Notes: generated by a model not told the origin, from the sequence alone. 64,000 nucleotides of DNA from Desulfolutivibrio sulfoxidireducens (GCF_013376475.1 NZ_CP045508.1:1423501-1487500), one strand, 5' to 3'. Counted from the stretch's first letter, positions 1 to 9,257 are shown. A program made the numbers and translations.

Positions 1-117
1 CGGGCCATCTACTACAGTTCCCTTGAGCCCGCCGGCGGTAAGGACGGTCCCGCTGTTTTGGCCAAGGCCGTGGCCCAGAATGCGGCGATCCCCGAGGCCG
101 GGACCACGGCCCGGTAG
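1..117 (+). CDS. C-terminal end of an unidentified protein (partial)
   Basis: An open frame enters from the left edge and stops at TAG 115-117, giving 38 residues ending EAGTTAR. It is rich in Ala and Gly and has no motif I recognise. It lies 123 bases upstream of the pilus ATPase on the same strand, so it could be the tail of another pilus-assembly gene. That is inferred from position only. Confidence 0.45.
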   Translation, partial: RAIYYSSLEPAGGKDGPAVLAKAVAQNAAIPEAGTTAR

Positions 118-240
118 TGTCGCGTCCTTGACATTCGCGGGCCCGAATTTCGAGAAGAACACGTTGCGATAACTTTTTTTCTTAAAAAATACCGGCGTAT
201 TTTGTAAGGGGCGCGACAGCGGGATGCCCGAGAGGTTTCG

Positions 241-1950
241 ATGCAGACGAAAAAACGCCTTCGCCTGGGCGAGATGCTGGTGGCCGCCGGTCTGGTGACC
301 GAGGAGCAGTTGCGCCAGGCGTTGGCCGCCGGGAAAAAAAGCGGACTCAAGCTCGGGCAGCAGCTCGTGCGCCAGGGCATGGTCAAGGAATCGGACATTG
401 TGGAGGTCATCAGCCGCCAGATGTCCATCGAGAAGTATTCCCCGGACAAGTATCCTGTGGATTCGAGCCTGGCCTTGCTGATTCCCTCCGAACTGTCGGT
501 GAAAAACCGCGTGGCCCCGCTTGTGCAGCGCGGGCATCTGCTCAAGGTGGCCATGATCGACCCCCTGGACATCGGGGCCATCGAGGACATCGAGATCTAC
601 AAGAACTGCGAGGTGGAGCCGGTCATCTGCACCGAGCGGGAGATGGCCCAGCTCACCGGGGTCATCTACGGCATGAGCGCCGGCATCGAGGGGGTGCTGG
701 AAAGCATCGAGTCCATGAGCATCGACACCGAGGCCGCGCCCGAGGCCGACATCGAGGACATGCAGGTCAGTTCCCTGGAGAACATGGCCGGCGAGGCCCC
801 GGTGGTGCGGCTCGTGAACTCGCTTCTGTCCCAGGCCGTGCGCGAGGGGGCCAGCGACGTGCATATCAGCCCCGAGCGCGAATCCGTGACCATCCGCTTC
901 CGGGTGGACGGCAAGCTCAAGCCCGTGCCCTCACCGCCCAAGCCCATGATCCTGCCCATCGTCTCGCGCATAAAGATTCTGGCCCGGCTGGACATCGCCG
1001 TGACCCGGGTGCCCCAGGACGGCCGCTTCACCATCATGATGGACCGCAAGGAGATCAACGTGCGCGTGTCCACCCTGCCGACCATCTACGGCGAGAACGT
1101 GGTCATGCGCCTTCTGGACATGAGCTCCGGCGGGCTTATGCTGTCCGACCTGGGCATGGCCGCCGACGACATGGCCAAGATCCGGGCGGTCATCAACAAG
1201 CCACACGGGCTTTTTTTGTCCACCGGCCCCACGGGATCGGGCAAATCCACCTCTCTTTTCGCCATCCTGCGCGAGATAAACAGCCCCGACATCAACATCG
1301 TGACCCTGGAAGACCCGGTGGAATACCGTATGGACGGCATCCGCCAGGTGCAGCTCAACCGCCGGGCGGGCATGACCTTCGCCAGCGGCCTGCGTTCGAT
1401 CCTGCGTCAGGACCCGGACGTGGTCATGGTGGGCGAGATACGCGACGGCGAGACCGCCGGCATCGCCGTGCAGGCGGCCCTGACCGGCCACCGGGTGCTG
1501 GCCACGGTGCACACCAACGATGCGGCCGGGGCCGTGGCCCGGATGATGGACATGGGCATCGAACCGTTTCTGGTGGCCTCGACCCTGGTGGTCTCCTTCG
1601 CCCAGCGTCTGGTGCGCCGGGTGTGCCCGCACTGCCGGGAGACGTACGTCCCGTCCCGGGACACGCTTCGGTTCTGGGGCCTGGAGGACGCGGGCCAGAC
1701 GGAGTTCGTGCGCGGCCGGGGCTGCTTCATGTGCGGGGAGAGCGGCTACAAGGGCCGGGTGGGGATTTTCGAGATATTGGTGATGGATGCGGACATCGCG
1801 GAGATGATCATCCACCGCAAGTCGGCCCAGGAGATCACCCGGTTCGCCGTGGACAACGGGCGGCTGCGGCTGCTCAAGGACGACGCGCGCATGAAGATCC
1901 TGGAGGGCCAGACCACCTTCGAGGAGGCGCTCGGCGCGGTGGTGGTGTAG
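241..1950 (+). CDS. GspE/PilB-family type IV pilus or type II secretion assembly ATPase
   Basis: This is a cytoplasmic hexameric ATPase that powers pilin or pseudopilin assembly. The 569-residue protein has an N-terminal MshEN/T2SSE-N type domain (about residues 1-150). The P-loop GPTGSGKST is near residue 330, followed by an Asp box around LEDPVEYR and a Walker B region. Two CxxC pairs (CPHC near 463 and CFMC near 496) form the zinc site usual for GspE/PilB. Length fits the family. ATG 241 follows an AGAGG ribosome site. The platform gene at 2388 and the prepilins after it make an assembly operon. The sequence alone does not separate MSHA-like pilus from type II secretion, but the PilX-like adhesin genes downstream favour a pilus. 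Confidence 0.93.
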   Translation: MQTKKRLRLGEMLVAAGLVTEEQLRQALAAGKKSGLKLGQQLVRQGMVKESDIVEVISRQMSIEKYSPDKYPVDSSLALLIPSELSVKNRVAPLVQRGHLLKVAMIDPLDIGAIEDIEIYKNCEVEPVICTEREMAQLTGVIYGMSAGIEGVLESIESMSIDTEAAPEADIEDMQVSSLENMAGEAPVVRLVNSLLSQAVREGASDVHISPERESVTIRFRVDGKLKPVPSPPKPMILPIVSRIKILARLDIAVTRVPQDGRFTIMMDRKEINVRVSTLPTIYGENVVMRLLDMSSGGLMLSDLGMAADDMAKIRAVINKPHGLFLSTGPTGSGKSTSLFAILREINSPDINIVTLEDPVEYRMDGIRQVQLNRRAGMTFASGLRSILRQDPDVVMVGEIRDGETAGIAVQAALTGHRVLATVHTNDAAGAVARMMDMGIEPFLVASTLVVSFAQRLVRRVCPHCRETYVPSRDTLRFWGLEDAGQTEFVRGRGCFMCGESGYKGRVGIFEILVMDADIAEMIIHRKSAQEITRFAVDNGRLRLLKDDARMKILEGQTTFEEALGAVVV

Positions 1951-1980
1951 GTCTGGCGGGATCAACCCGGGGGGGTGACA

Positions 1981-2313
1981 ATGGCGACACTTCGCTATCA
2001 CGAGTATGTCGCGGCGGTGGACTACGATCCGGAAACGAAGCTGTTTCACGGTCGGGTGGTCAATGCGAGGTCGGTCATTTCCTTTTACGGGGCCACGGGA
2101 GAGGAACTGGAGCGCGAGTTTGCCACGAGCATGGAAACCTATTTCGAGGTCTGCCGGGAAAACGGCATCACTCCGGACAAGCCGTATTCCGGCCGGGTGA
2201 ACATCCGGTTGACGCCGGAACTTCACCGCGATGTGGCTGCCGCGGCGCATTCGCAGGGCATAAGCCTGAACGCCTGGGCCGCCGAGGTGCTCAAGCAGGC
2301 GGTTTTGCAGTGA
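1981..2313 (+). CDS. HicB-family antitoxin-like protein, no HicA partner
   Basis: A 110-residue protein with the HicB layout: an N-terminal RNase-H-like fold segment (YHEYVAAVDYDPETKLFHG, about residues 5-25) and a C-terminal ribbon-helix-helix-like segment (VNIRLTPELH...SLNAWAAEVL). HicB proteins bind DNA and neutralise HicA, an mRNA interferase. No HicA-sized frame occurs on either side: the gene is packed between the pilus ATPase and platform genes. It may therefore be an orphan repurposed as a regulator (inference). A GTG at 1975 is an alternative start; ATG 1981 has a G-rich ribosome site at better spacing. Confidence 0.82.
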   Translation: MATLRYHEYVAAVDYDPETKLFHGRVVNARSVISFYGATGEELEREFATSMETYFEVCRENGITPDKPYSGRVNIRLTPELHRDVAAAAHSQGISLNAWAAEVLKQAVLQ

Positions 2314-2387
2314 CGGTTAGGCGGTGACGAAAAGGAAACTCGCGGCGGAAACGTTCAGGATTGGCGCCGCAAGGTCGCAGAGGACGC

Positions 2388-3611
2388 ATGGCCAAATTCT
2401 CCTACGAGGCGTATAACGACACCGGCAGCTTGGTGCACGGCGAGCTCGAGGCCGACTCCGGCGACGCGGCCACGGCGCGGCTGGCGGGCATGGGCTACAT
2501 CCCGGTCAAGGTGCAGCGGGGGGCCCAGACCACCACGGGCGAGGGCTTCGTCGCGGACCTGAACATGCGTTTGGCCCGGGTCAAGTCCCAGGAGTTGATC
2601 CTTTTCACCAAGCAGTTCCGGACCATGCTGGCCGCCGGGCTGTCCATCCTGGAACTGTTGCGGGTCCTCGAACAGCAGACCGAAAACCTCAAACTCAAAA
2701 AAATCTGCGTCCAGATGGCGGACGACATGCGCAAGGGCGTGTCCATCTCCGATGCCCTGGGCAAGCACAAATCTGTGTTCTCGCCGCTGTACGTGAGCAT
2801 GGTCAAGGCCGGTGAGTTGTCGGGCATGCTTCCGGACGTACTGGAACGGCTCATCTACATCGTCAGCCACGAAAACAAGGTCAAGACGGACATCAAGAAG
2901 GCCTTGCAATATCCGGCCCTGGTTCTTGTCGCACTGGTTGGCGCGTTTTTTTTCCTTGTGGGATATCTCGTTCCGATTTTCGCCAACCTTTTCAAATCCG
3001 CGAAAATCGAGCTTCCCTGGCCCACCAAAGTGGCCATGGCCATGAACGTGGCCTTGACCACCTACTGGTACGTGATGCTTGGCGGGGCCATCATCCTTGT
3101 GGGCGGGCTATGGCTGTTTTTTCGCACCGAACAAGGCCGGGTGGCCCGGGACGCGTTCTGGCTCAAGATTCCCATCCTGGGCAAGCTGTTCATTAAGGCC
3201 GCCATGTCCCGCTTCGCCTCGATCTTTTCCATCCTCCAGGCCAGCGGGGTGCAGGTGCTCCAGGCCCTGGAGATATTGTCCGAGACCATCGGCAACGCGG
3301 CCATCTCCAAGGAATTCGATCGGATCAAGGAACAGATCCGCGAGGGCCGGGGCATCTCCGGCCCCTTGCAGCGGGCCAGGTATTTCACGCCCATGGTCGT
3401 GTCCATGGTGGCCATCGGCGAGGAGACCGGCGAACTGGATGCCATGCTCAAGGCCGTGTCCGAGCATTACGACGACGAGGTCAGCTATGCCGTGGGCCGA
3501 CTGGCCGATGCCATCGGCCCGATCCTCATCGTGGGGCTGGCGGCGGTGGTGGGTTTTTTTGCCCTGTCGATATTTATGCCCATGTGGGAGATGACAAAGA
3601 TGGTGAAATAG
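2388..3611 (+). CDS. GspF/PilC-family inner-membrane platform protein
   Basis: This is the polytopic inner-membrane platform on which the assembly ATPase acts to extrude pilins. The 407-residue protein has two T2SSF repeats (about 70-190 and 275-395), each ending in a hydrophobic membrane segment. The hydrophobic stretches are near 185-205, 230-250 and 378-400. It begins with MAKFSYEAYNDTG, the usual PilC/GspF N-terminal motif. ATG 2388 is chosen because AGAGGA lies just upstream and the family motif starts there; the frame opens earlier at TTG 2361. It is separated from the ATPase by the hicB-like gene, which is unusual for this normally adjacent pair. Confidence 0.93.
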   Translation: MAKFSYEAYNDTGSLVHGELEADSGDAATARLAGMGYIPVKVQRGAQTTTGEGFVADLNMRLARVKSQELILFTKQFRTMLAAGLSILELLRVLEQQTENLKLKKICVQMADDMRKGVSISDALGKHKSVFSPLYVSMVKAGELSGMLPDVLERLIYIVSHENKVKTDIKKALQYPALVLVALVGAFFFLVGYLVPIFANLFKSAKIELPWPTKVAMAMNVALTTYWYVMLGGAIILVGGLWLFFRTEQGRVARDAFWLKIPILGKLFIKAAMSRFASIFSILQASGVQVLQALEILSETIGNAAISKEFDRIKEQIREGRGISGPLQRARYFTPMVVSMVAIGEETGELDAMLKAVSEHYDDEVSYAVGRLADAIGPILIVGLAAVVGFFALSIFMPMWEMTKMVK

Positions 3612-3726
3612 GTAAAAAGGGAGGGATGCGAAGGACGGCATGTTTTGTGCACAGTACTTCTTCATGGGGTGCGCCAACTGTCCAACCCTAGATCGGCATG
3701 ACGGGGAAAACGACGAGTGCTTTTTT

Positions 3727-3752
3727 CCGGGAAAACGACCTTGTTTTCCCGG
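3727..3752. repeat. Inverted repeat, copy 1, in the leader of the first prepilin gene
   Basis: Perfect 10-base arms CCGGGAAAAC and GTTTTCCCGG enclose the 6-base loop GACCTT, about 75 bases upstream of ATG 3826. A closely similar hairpin occurs at 13940-13965, upstream of another gene. Nothing here looks like a T-tract terminator, so it may be a leader structure or a repeated element. Confidence 0.7.
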
Positions 3753-3825
3753 AATGTTGGAAACGGAGACGTTCCGGGTCGCCGGGTGGAGCATGAATAA
3801 CAAACATTTTGTAAGGAGATGTTGC

Positions 3826-4230
3826 ATGGAGTCGACTCACGCGGTGGAAAAAAGGACGACCGTGGCTCAACGGGGCTTCACCTTGATTGAAATCATCGCC
3901 GTGTTGGTTATTTTGGGCATTTTGGCCGGCGTGGCCATCCCGCGTTTTTACGGATTGCAGCAGGAAGCCGCCGACAAGGTGGCCGAAGCCGCCCTGGCCT
4001 CGGCCTACTCGGCTCTTTCCCTGGGCTGGGCCGCGAGCGCGATGGGCAGGACCGGCGCCCCGGCCGGGCCGTCGGCCGCCTGCACCGCCATCACCACGGA
4101 AGGCGACACCATCACCACCATCGCCTGCTCTGGCGACACATGGCCCGCGTCCGGCGGCACCTCGACCATCACGGTCACATATGCCGGAGGTTCGGCTGCG
4201 ACAACGACGGGAACCTGGACCGCGCCATAG
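3826..4230 (+). CDS. Type IV prepilin / pseudopilin (major-pilin candidate)
   Basis: A 134-residue prepilin. The leader (about 20 residues, ending AQRG) is followed by FTLIEIIAVLVILGILAGVA, the class III cleavage site with Glu5 and the hydrophobic stem helix. The globular part is small, rich in Ser, Thr and Ala, with two Cys. ATG 3826 is preceded by AAGGAG at ideal spacing; the open frame begins upstream at 3640 without a comparable site. It is first of four prepilins in a row and has its own 200-base leader, so it is the best candidate for the abundant subunit (inference). Confidence 0.9.
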   Translation: MESTHAVEKRTTVAQRGFTLIEIIAVLVILGILAGVAIPRFYGLQQEAADKVAEAALASAYSALSLGWAASAMGRTGAPAGPSAACTAITTEGDTITTIACSGDTWPASGGTSTITVTYAGGSAATTTGTWTAP

Positions 4231-4366
4231 CGTTGGCTGCGGAGGCCAGCCGCGCGACACGTGTTTATGGAACTGGCCGGGGAATCTCCCTGGCCGGTTC
4301 CAGGTTTTGGGGGACAGACGGGAATTTAATTCGCTGTCCAGGCGACGTTTTTTGACCGAGGATTCC

Positions 4367-4843
4367 ATGAAGGGCAAGGCGAGACCATCCGCAGTGTCTG
4401 GGCCGCATGCCCTGCCGTGGGGGCATGGCGGCTTCACCCTTGTCGAGATAATCGCCGCCGTGATCCTTCTGGGCATCCTGGCCGCCGTGGCCGTGGCCAT
4501 GTACGACGAGGGCAACGCCGACGCCGTGGCCGAGGCCGAGACCTTCAAGTCGCATCTGCGCTATGCCCAGATTCGGGCCATGGGCGACATCTACCCCTGG
4601 ACCATCACCGTGGGCGGGAGCAGCTCCACCCTGTCCACCACCAACCCGTCCATCGGCACGCCGACCCTGCCCGGCGAATCCGGGGCCACGCACACCCTGC
4701 GCGACGGGGTGACGGTAACGGCCGGCACATTCACCTTCGACTGGCGCGGCCGGGCCACCGCCGGCGGCGGCACCAGCGTCACTTTTGACGGCGACCCCGA
4801 CATCGTGGTGTCCGTGCTCGCGGAGACCGGCTTTGCGCAATAG
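4367..4843 (+). CDS. GspH/MshC-like prepilin
   Basis: A 158-residue prepilin with a charged leader ending GHGG, then FTLVEIIAAVILLGILAAVA as the cleavage site and stem helix. The C-terminal domain resembles minor pilins of the GspH/MshC type, with a conserved segment (DGVTVTAGTFTFDWRGRA) typical of that family. Its stop overlaps the start of the next prepilin. ATG 4367 follows CCGAGGA. Minor pilins of this kind prime assembly at the pilus tip. Confidence 0.87.
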   Translation: MKGKARPSAVSGPHALPWGHGGFTLVEIIAAVILLGILAAVAVAMYDEGNADAVAEAETFKSHLRYAQIRAMGDIYPWTITVGGSSSTLSTTNPSIGTPTLPGESGATHTLRDGVTVTAGTFTFDWRGRATAGGGTSVTFDGDPDIVVSVLAETGFAQ

Positions 4844-5282
4844 ACCCCTTCGCCGCGCGCGCGGTTTCACCCTGATCGAGATCATCATCACCCTGGTGAT
4901 TCTGGGCATCGCGGCGGCCATGGTGGCGGTGTTTTTCGGACCCGGCGTGACCCGAAGCTCCGACCCCATCTTCGCCCTGCAAAACGACGCCGATCTGCAG
5001 GCGGTCATGGAGAATATGATTGTCGCCCAGAAGACGTCGTACTCTTCGGATTTGTCGGGTTTTTCCTCAACCATCGGCGCGGAGGGCTCAGACCAGACCA
5101 ATAGTTACGGGACAAATGGCGCGGCAACCATTACGTACCACGTCGACCGCAATTCGATGTGCTCCCTTCCTTCGGGCTCGACGACCTTCACCGACGACGC
5201 GAGCGGGACTTTCCTCTGCGTGACTATATCTCATCCCACCCAATCCGGCTCAAAGCTTTCCTATCTCTTCACGACGCCATGA
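4833..5282 (+). CDS. Minor prepilin with TTG start
   Basis: A 149-residue prepilin. TTG 4833 is chosen because it gives a short basic leader (MRNRPLRRARG) directly before FTLIEIIITLVILGIAA, the cleavage and stem motif. It overlaps the end of the previous gene by 11 bases, a sign of translational coupling. The globular domain has two Cys separated by about 18 residues, which could form the disulfide loop seen in many pilins. The downstream overlap with the next prepilin is ATGA. Assignment to a GspI/GspJ subtype is not possible by eye. Confidence 0.85.
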   Translation: MRNRPLRRARGFTLIEIIITLVILGIAAAMVAVFFGPGVTRSSDPIFALQNDADLQAVMENMIVAQKTSYSSDLSGFSSTIGAEGSDQTNSYGTNGAATITYHVDRNSMCSLPSGSTTFTDDASGTFLCVTISHPTQSGSKLSYLFTTP

Positions 5283-5788
5283 CCAGCACCGGCAGGACCG
5301 CCAAAGGCGGCTTCACCCTGATCGAGATCATCGTTTCCCTGGTGCTCCTGGGCATCCTGGCCGCCGCCGTGTTCAATTTCGCCGGACAGGCCGTGCGCGG
5401 TTTCTTCATCGCCCGCGACGCCATGGAGATCACCCAGAAGGCACAGATCGCGCTGAACCGGATGCGTAGCGAGTTCACGTACCTGACGGCGGTTTCCTCA
5501 TCATCGGCCTCGTCCATCTCCTACACGGCCTCTTTTCCCTCCGGCGACGAGACCAATGCTATTGCCTACGACGCGGGCACCGGGACCATCACCCTCGAAG
5601 GCGACATCCTGACCGACGACGTGGCCGGGCTGACGTTTCAATATTTCGACTCCTACAACGGTTCCGACACGGGCGGCTATTCCACCGGCACGACGAACAT
5701 CATCGGCATCATCCTGACCATGCGGGATTCTGACGGGACCACCGTGACCTTCACCACCCGGGTCATGCCGGGCAGGGTCGGATCGTAA
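5279..5788 (+). CDS. Minor prepilin, MshD/GspJ-like
   Basis: A 169-residue prepilin starting at an ATGA overlap with the previous gene. Leader MTSTGRTAKGG precedes FTLIEIIVSLVLLGILAAA, then a longer stem and a domain with the pattern of GspJ/MshD proteins (an ITQKAQIALNRMRSEF helix followed by beta strands). The tight overlaps show that genes from 4367 to 5788 are one translational unit. It probably sits in the tip complex with the PilX-like proteins that follow (inference). Confidence 0.87.
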   Translation: MTSTGRTAKGGFTLIEIIVSLVLLGILAAAVFNFAGQAVRGFFIARDAMEITQKAQIALNRMRSEFTYLTAVSSSSASSISYTASFPSGDETNAIAYDAGTGTITLEGDILTDDVAGLTFQYFDSYNGSDTGGYSTGTTNIIGIILTMRDSDGTTVTFTTRVMPGRVGS

Positions 5789-5811
5789 CCACGCCCATCA
5801 AGGAGGCCGGG

Positions 5812-7551
5812 ATGTCCCGCCCCACGTCAATCCCAGGCCGACTTTCCCACCCCAACACAACCTCTCCGCTACAGGCCAAGGCCTCCCGGTCGTCGCTGCC
5901 ATCCGGGATTTTGCCGCGCGGTTCGGCGCTTCTCTACGTCATTGCGGCCATCGCCCTGCTTGGGGCGCTGGGCGGCGGCGTGGCCTATTTCTCCTCCTCG
6001 TCGAGCACCTCGCAACTGGCCCGCACGCGGTCGGACCAGGCCTACTTCGCGGCCCTGGCCGGGCAGGAGTACGTCAAGGCGCGCCATGAGTATTACGAGG
6101 CCAATCCGGACAATGTCGCCAAAAGCCAGGTATTTGCCGATTTCATAGCGGATTTGGAGACGAACGGCGGGGTATACGTCCTTGACGCGTCAAACCGGTT
6201 CACCATCACCGTGACGATCCTCTCGGCCGTCGAACCGTATCGCTACAAGGCGACCGTGGTCGGAAGCTATCTCGATTCGCAGGATGCGACGCCGGAAAAT
6301 TTCACCATCGACGATGCCGGAGCAACCGGTTCCGGAGGCAGCGGCGTTGAGTTCGATCCCGTGTCGCCGGATGAGGATGACGACGACGAGCTCTCGCCTG
6401 GGAAGATGAACCGCAAGACCCCAGTGGTCACCAACGCCTCGACCATCGACGGCGGGGTCTACGGCGACTCGGTCACCCTGAACAATCAATCCACCGTGAC
6501 CGAAGACGTGATCTCCCTGTCCTTCGTGGTCGTCGGCAATCAGGTCGCGGTAGGCGGCGACGTGTGCGCCGCGACCTATGTGCTCCTTGAAAACCAGTCC
6601 ACGGTCAAGGGCGACATCAACGCCCAGACCTATGTGACCCTCGGCAACAACACTGTGGTGGAGGGCAGTGTCTACGCCGGCGGCAACGTCACCCTGCAAA
6701 ACGGGGCCAAAGTCCTGGGCGACGTGCATTCCGGCGGCAACGTGACCCTTGGCTCCAACAGCGCCACGGTTTCCGGAAGCGTCTACGCCACAGGCGACGT
6801 GACCGTGAATAACGCCGCCAAAGTGGCCAACAACGTCCACGCCGGGGACGACATCACCGTCAACTGGGGCGGCACCATCGGCGGCAACGCCCTGGCCGGC
6901 GGCACCGTCACGGTCAATTACGGCGGCACTGTGGGCGGGACGAAATCCTCGAACACCGCCTCTCCGCCGCGCGTCACCCCCACCGCGCCATCGGCCTGCG
7001 GCACGGTGGAAACCCCGCCTCTGCAGACCTTCACGGCGGGCACGACGAACATTTCCGTGGGCTGGGACGCGGACAAGGACATCGCACCGGGGACCTACGG
7101 GTCCCTGTCCACCGGCGGCCAGAACGTCATCACCCTGCACGGCGGCACCTACACCTTCAGTTCCATGTCCCTGGCCTGGAACTGCGTGTGGCGGCTCGAC
7201 CTTTCCGGGGACGACATCACGATATTTTGCGTGGGCAACGTGGTCTTCGGCGGATATGTGACCATCCTGGTGTCCACGGACGGGGTCAACTACCTAAGCA
7301 TGTGGGACGTGGACCAGAACCTGGCGGCCAAGGTCTACCTGGAAACCCACGGCAGCTTCACGTCAAACGAGCAGGGCCGCTGGTTCGGAACCGTGCTGGC
7401 CAAAAACAACATCACCTTCTCCGGCGGCGAGGACTCCACAGGCAACGCCAAGGTCATTGGCGCGCTTTCCACAGTTGACGGAACGATCACTTTGAGCAAT
7501 AAGTTTTCGAATATCTATGTGGAGTCGAACTTCGCCAAGGCCAATTGGTAG
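5812..7551 (+). CDS. PilX-like minor pilin with beta-helical repeat passenger
   Basis: A 579-residue protein with a hydrophobic segment at about residues 41-64 (GSALLYVIAAIALLGALGGG). It resembles a class III signal after PRG but lacks the Glu5 of ordinary prepilins, as PilX/PilV-type proteins can. A serine-rich linker SSSSSTSQ follows. Residues about 210-380 hold short glycine-rich repeats of the type GSVYAGGNVTLQNGA, like a right-handed beta-helix or bactofilin stack. The remaining C-terminal part is a separate beta-rich domain. DNA encoding the N-terminal segment is nearly identical to that in the next gene. Likely a surface or tip adhesin of the pilus; function inferred. Confidence 0.75.
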   Translation: MSRPTSIPGRLSHPNTTSPLQAKASRSSLPSGILPRGSALLYVIAAIALLGALGGGVAYFSSSSSTSQLARTRSDQAYFAALAGQEYVKARHEYYEANPDNVAKSQVFADFIADLETNGGVYVLDASNRFTITVTILSAVEPYRYKATVVGSYLDSQDATPENFTIDDAGATGSGGSGVEFDPVSPDEDDDDELSPGKMNRKTPVVTNASTIDGGVYGDSVTLNNQSTVTEDVISLSFVVVGNQVAVGGDVCAATYVLLENQSTVKGDINAQTYVTLGNNTVVEGSVYAGGNVTLQNGAKVLGDVHSGGNVTLGSNSATVSGSVYATGDVTVNNAAKVANNVHAGDDITVNWGGTIGGNALAGGTVTVNYGGTVGGTKSSNTASPPRVTPTAPSACGTVETPPLQTFTAGTTNISVGWDADKDIAPGTYGSLSTGGQNVITLHGGTYTFSSMSLAWNCVWRLDLSGDDITIFCVGNVVFGGYVTILVSTDGVNYLSMWDVDQNLAAKVYLETHGSFTSNEQGRWFGTVLAKNNITFSGGEDSTGNAKVIGALSTVDGTITLSNKFSNIYVESNFAKANW

Positions 7552-7601
7552 CCGGGCGGGGCCGGGAGGGCGATTTTTACCGGCCGAACGTATCGTTCCC
7601 C

Positions 7602-7633
7602 GGGCGGTCCACAGTTGAGGCTGTGACCCGCCC
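7602..7633. repeat. GC-rich hairpin between two adhesin genes
   Basis: Arms GGGCGG and CCGCCC with an inner CACAG/CTGTG stem and 6-base loop. There is no T-tract, so it may attenuate or process the transcript rather than terminate it. Confidence 0.5.
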
Positions 7634-7688
7634 CGGGTGCGCCTGATTCTCCACAGGTCGGAACGTCTTACCTGAATGTGGAGGCAGC

Positions 7689-9257
7689 ATGCCGGAGGGG
7701 CAGGGAACCGGGTGGTCTTTTCGGTGCGGGTATGGCCAGTTGTCGCCGCGCGGCTCGGCCCTTCTCTACGTCATCGCCTCCATCGCCCTGCTTGGGGCGC
7801 TGGGCGGCGGCGTGGCCTATTTTTCGTCCTCGTCGAGCACGTCGCAGGTTGCCACGACCCGCGCCGATCAGGCGTATTATGGAGCTTTTGCGGGACAGAA
7901 TTATGTGGTGTATTTGAACAAGAATTATGGCAATCCGCACAACGATACCACCGCCGCAGCATTGTTTGATAATTACATCAATGATTTGAATAATGGGGGG
8001 GGCTCATACACTGTTAATGGTGCGCAAACGTTTACTATCACGGCGACAAAGCAGCCGGAAGTCGGTAATCCCTATGGATATAGGGCGGCAATTTTTGGTT
8101 CATATATTGACGAGAGCGGAAGGAAAGTTGAATCTTTTCAGATAAATGAGGCTCACAATGCAGATGGTGACGTGGTGGGAGGCGCAGACAATCCGTTTGA
8201 GAATATTTTGGCTGGTGATAGTGATATTCAACTCCCCGAGGACCAAGCTTATAAAACTGGAGCAGAAAGTGCTCATGGTGCCGATGTTGCCGATAAGCTT
8301 ATTGATGTCGTGACGGAAGGGCACGTGGACTATACTGGAACAAGCTACATCCGACTCGGAAACCAGACGACGCAAGGCTACGCCTGCCTGTGGTTCAATG
8401 ATTCGAAGACGGTTCAAGGGGACACGACCTATTGCCGGAACGGAGTATGTAAGTTCGGCAAGGGATTTCGTCTGTATTTCCAGTTTCAGGTCGTCTCGCC
8501 AGGGGCTGACGGGTTTACTTTGTCTTTCGTGAACGCCAGCAACAATACCATCAATGACTGCGGCGGCGACCTCGATATGGGCGAACTTCTCGCCTATGGC
8601 GGTCCGGGAGTGAGCGGGCATGGCCTTCGGCCCGCGAAAATCGCCCTTGAAATCGATACATATCAGAATGGCACGAGTTCTTGTGGTGTCTCAGGCAGCC
8701 GATACGATGATGACGATGGGCATCTGGCATACGTATACTGGGGGCAGATTGATGGAATTCTCTCGGGGAATGGATGCCGGACATATGATGATAACCGGCA
8801 TGGAGTAACCGGCGGTACAAATAGCGGTTTATATAATATTGATGGAAACTGGGATTGGGGATTTTATTGGGATAGCCCTTTGCGAAACACGCAGAACTTG
8901 GACAATTTAAAATTGAAGACAGGGAGCACGATAACATACAAAAGGGTAGCAAATATTGAAGACAATGCGGTGCATTCTATCCGTATGGAGGTTGAGCGGT
9001 CCACAAATACTAATGGAACAGGCGCATATACCCTGAAGACATGGTACGATTGCACCGTCGGGGATGAGCCTTGCGAGGGGTTGACCAACCTGCGCGAAGA
9101 CATGACATCAAAATCTCCAGACCTGAAGTCCGCGTTCACCATGGACGCCTATTTCCATAATCTTCTCACTACGTTTCTCCTGGGTTTTACCCAGGCCACC
9201 GGCGCCAACGCACAGGAGGTGCGGGTGATGAATTTTAAACTTCGCTTCCGTGAATAG
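7689..9257 (+). CDS. PilX-like minor pilin carrying an L-type-lectin-like domain, AT-rich passenger
   Basis: A 522-residue protein. Residues about 20-60 repeat the N-terminal module of the previous gene (GSALLYVIASIALLGALGGG, then SSSSSTSQ). The C-terminal 320 residues resemble a concanavalin-A/L-type lectin fold. Markers are DGFTLSFVNAS, DLDMGELLAYGGPG, a KIALEIDTYQNG strand with metal-ligand-like acidic residues, and Cys pairs. The same blocks recur in the next gene. Base composition drops sharply after about 7900 compared with the GC-rich N-terminus, suggesting the passenger was acquired separately. Likely a sugar-binding adhesin presented by the pilus (inference). ATG 7689 gives a short basic leader. 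Confidence 0.75.
   Translation: MPEGQGTGWSFRCGYGQLSPRGSALLYVIASIALLGALGGGVAYFSSSSSTSQVATTRADQAYYGAFAGQNYVVYLNKNYGNPHNDTTAAALFDNYINDLNNGGGSYTVNGAQTFTITATKQPEVGNPYGYRAAIFGSYIDESGRKVESFQINEAHNADGDVVGGADNPFENILAGDSDIQLPEDQAYKTGAESAHGADVADKLIDVVTEGHVDYTGTSYIRLGNQTTQGYACLWFNDSKTVQGDTTYCRNGVCKFGKGFRLYFQFQVVSPGADGFTLSFVNASNNTINDCGGDLDMGELLAYGGPGVSGHGLRPAKIALEIDTYQNGTSSCGVSGSRYDDDDGHLAYVYWGQIDGILSGNGCRTYDDNRHGVTGGTNSGLYNIDGNWDWGFYWDSPLRNTQNLDNLKLKTGSTITYKRVANIEDNAVHSIRMEVERSTNTNGTGAYTLKTWYDCTVGDEPCEGLTNLREDMTSKSPDLKSAFTMDAYFHNLLTTFLLGFTQATGANAQEVRVMNFKLRFRE

Noticed and set aside
931-2250. Long minus-strand frame of 439 residues opposite the pilus ATPase
   Set aside because: It is a high-GC shadow rich in His, Arg and Gly, with no start signal or motif, lying opposite clear coding sequence.
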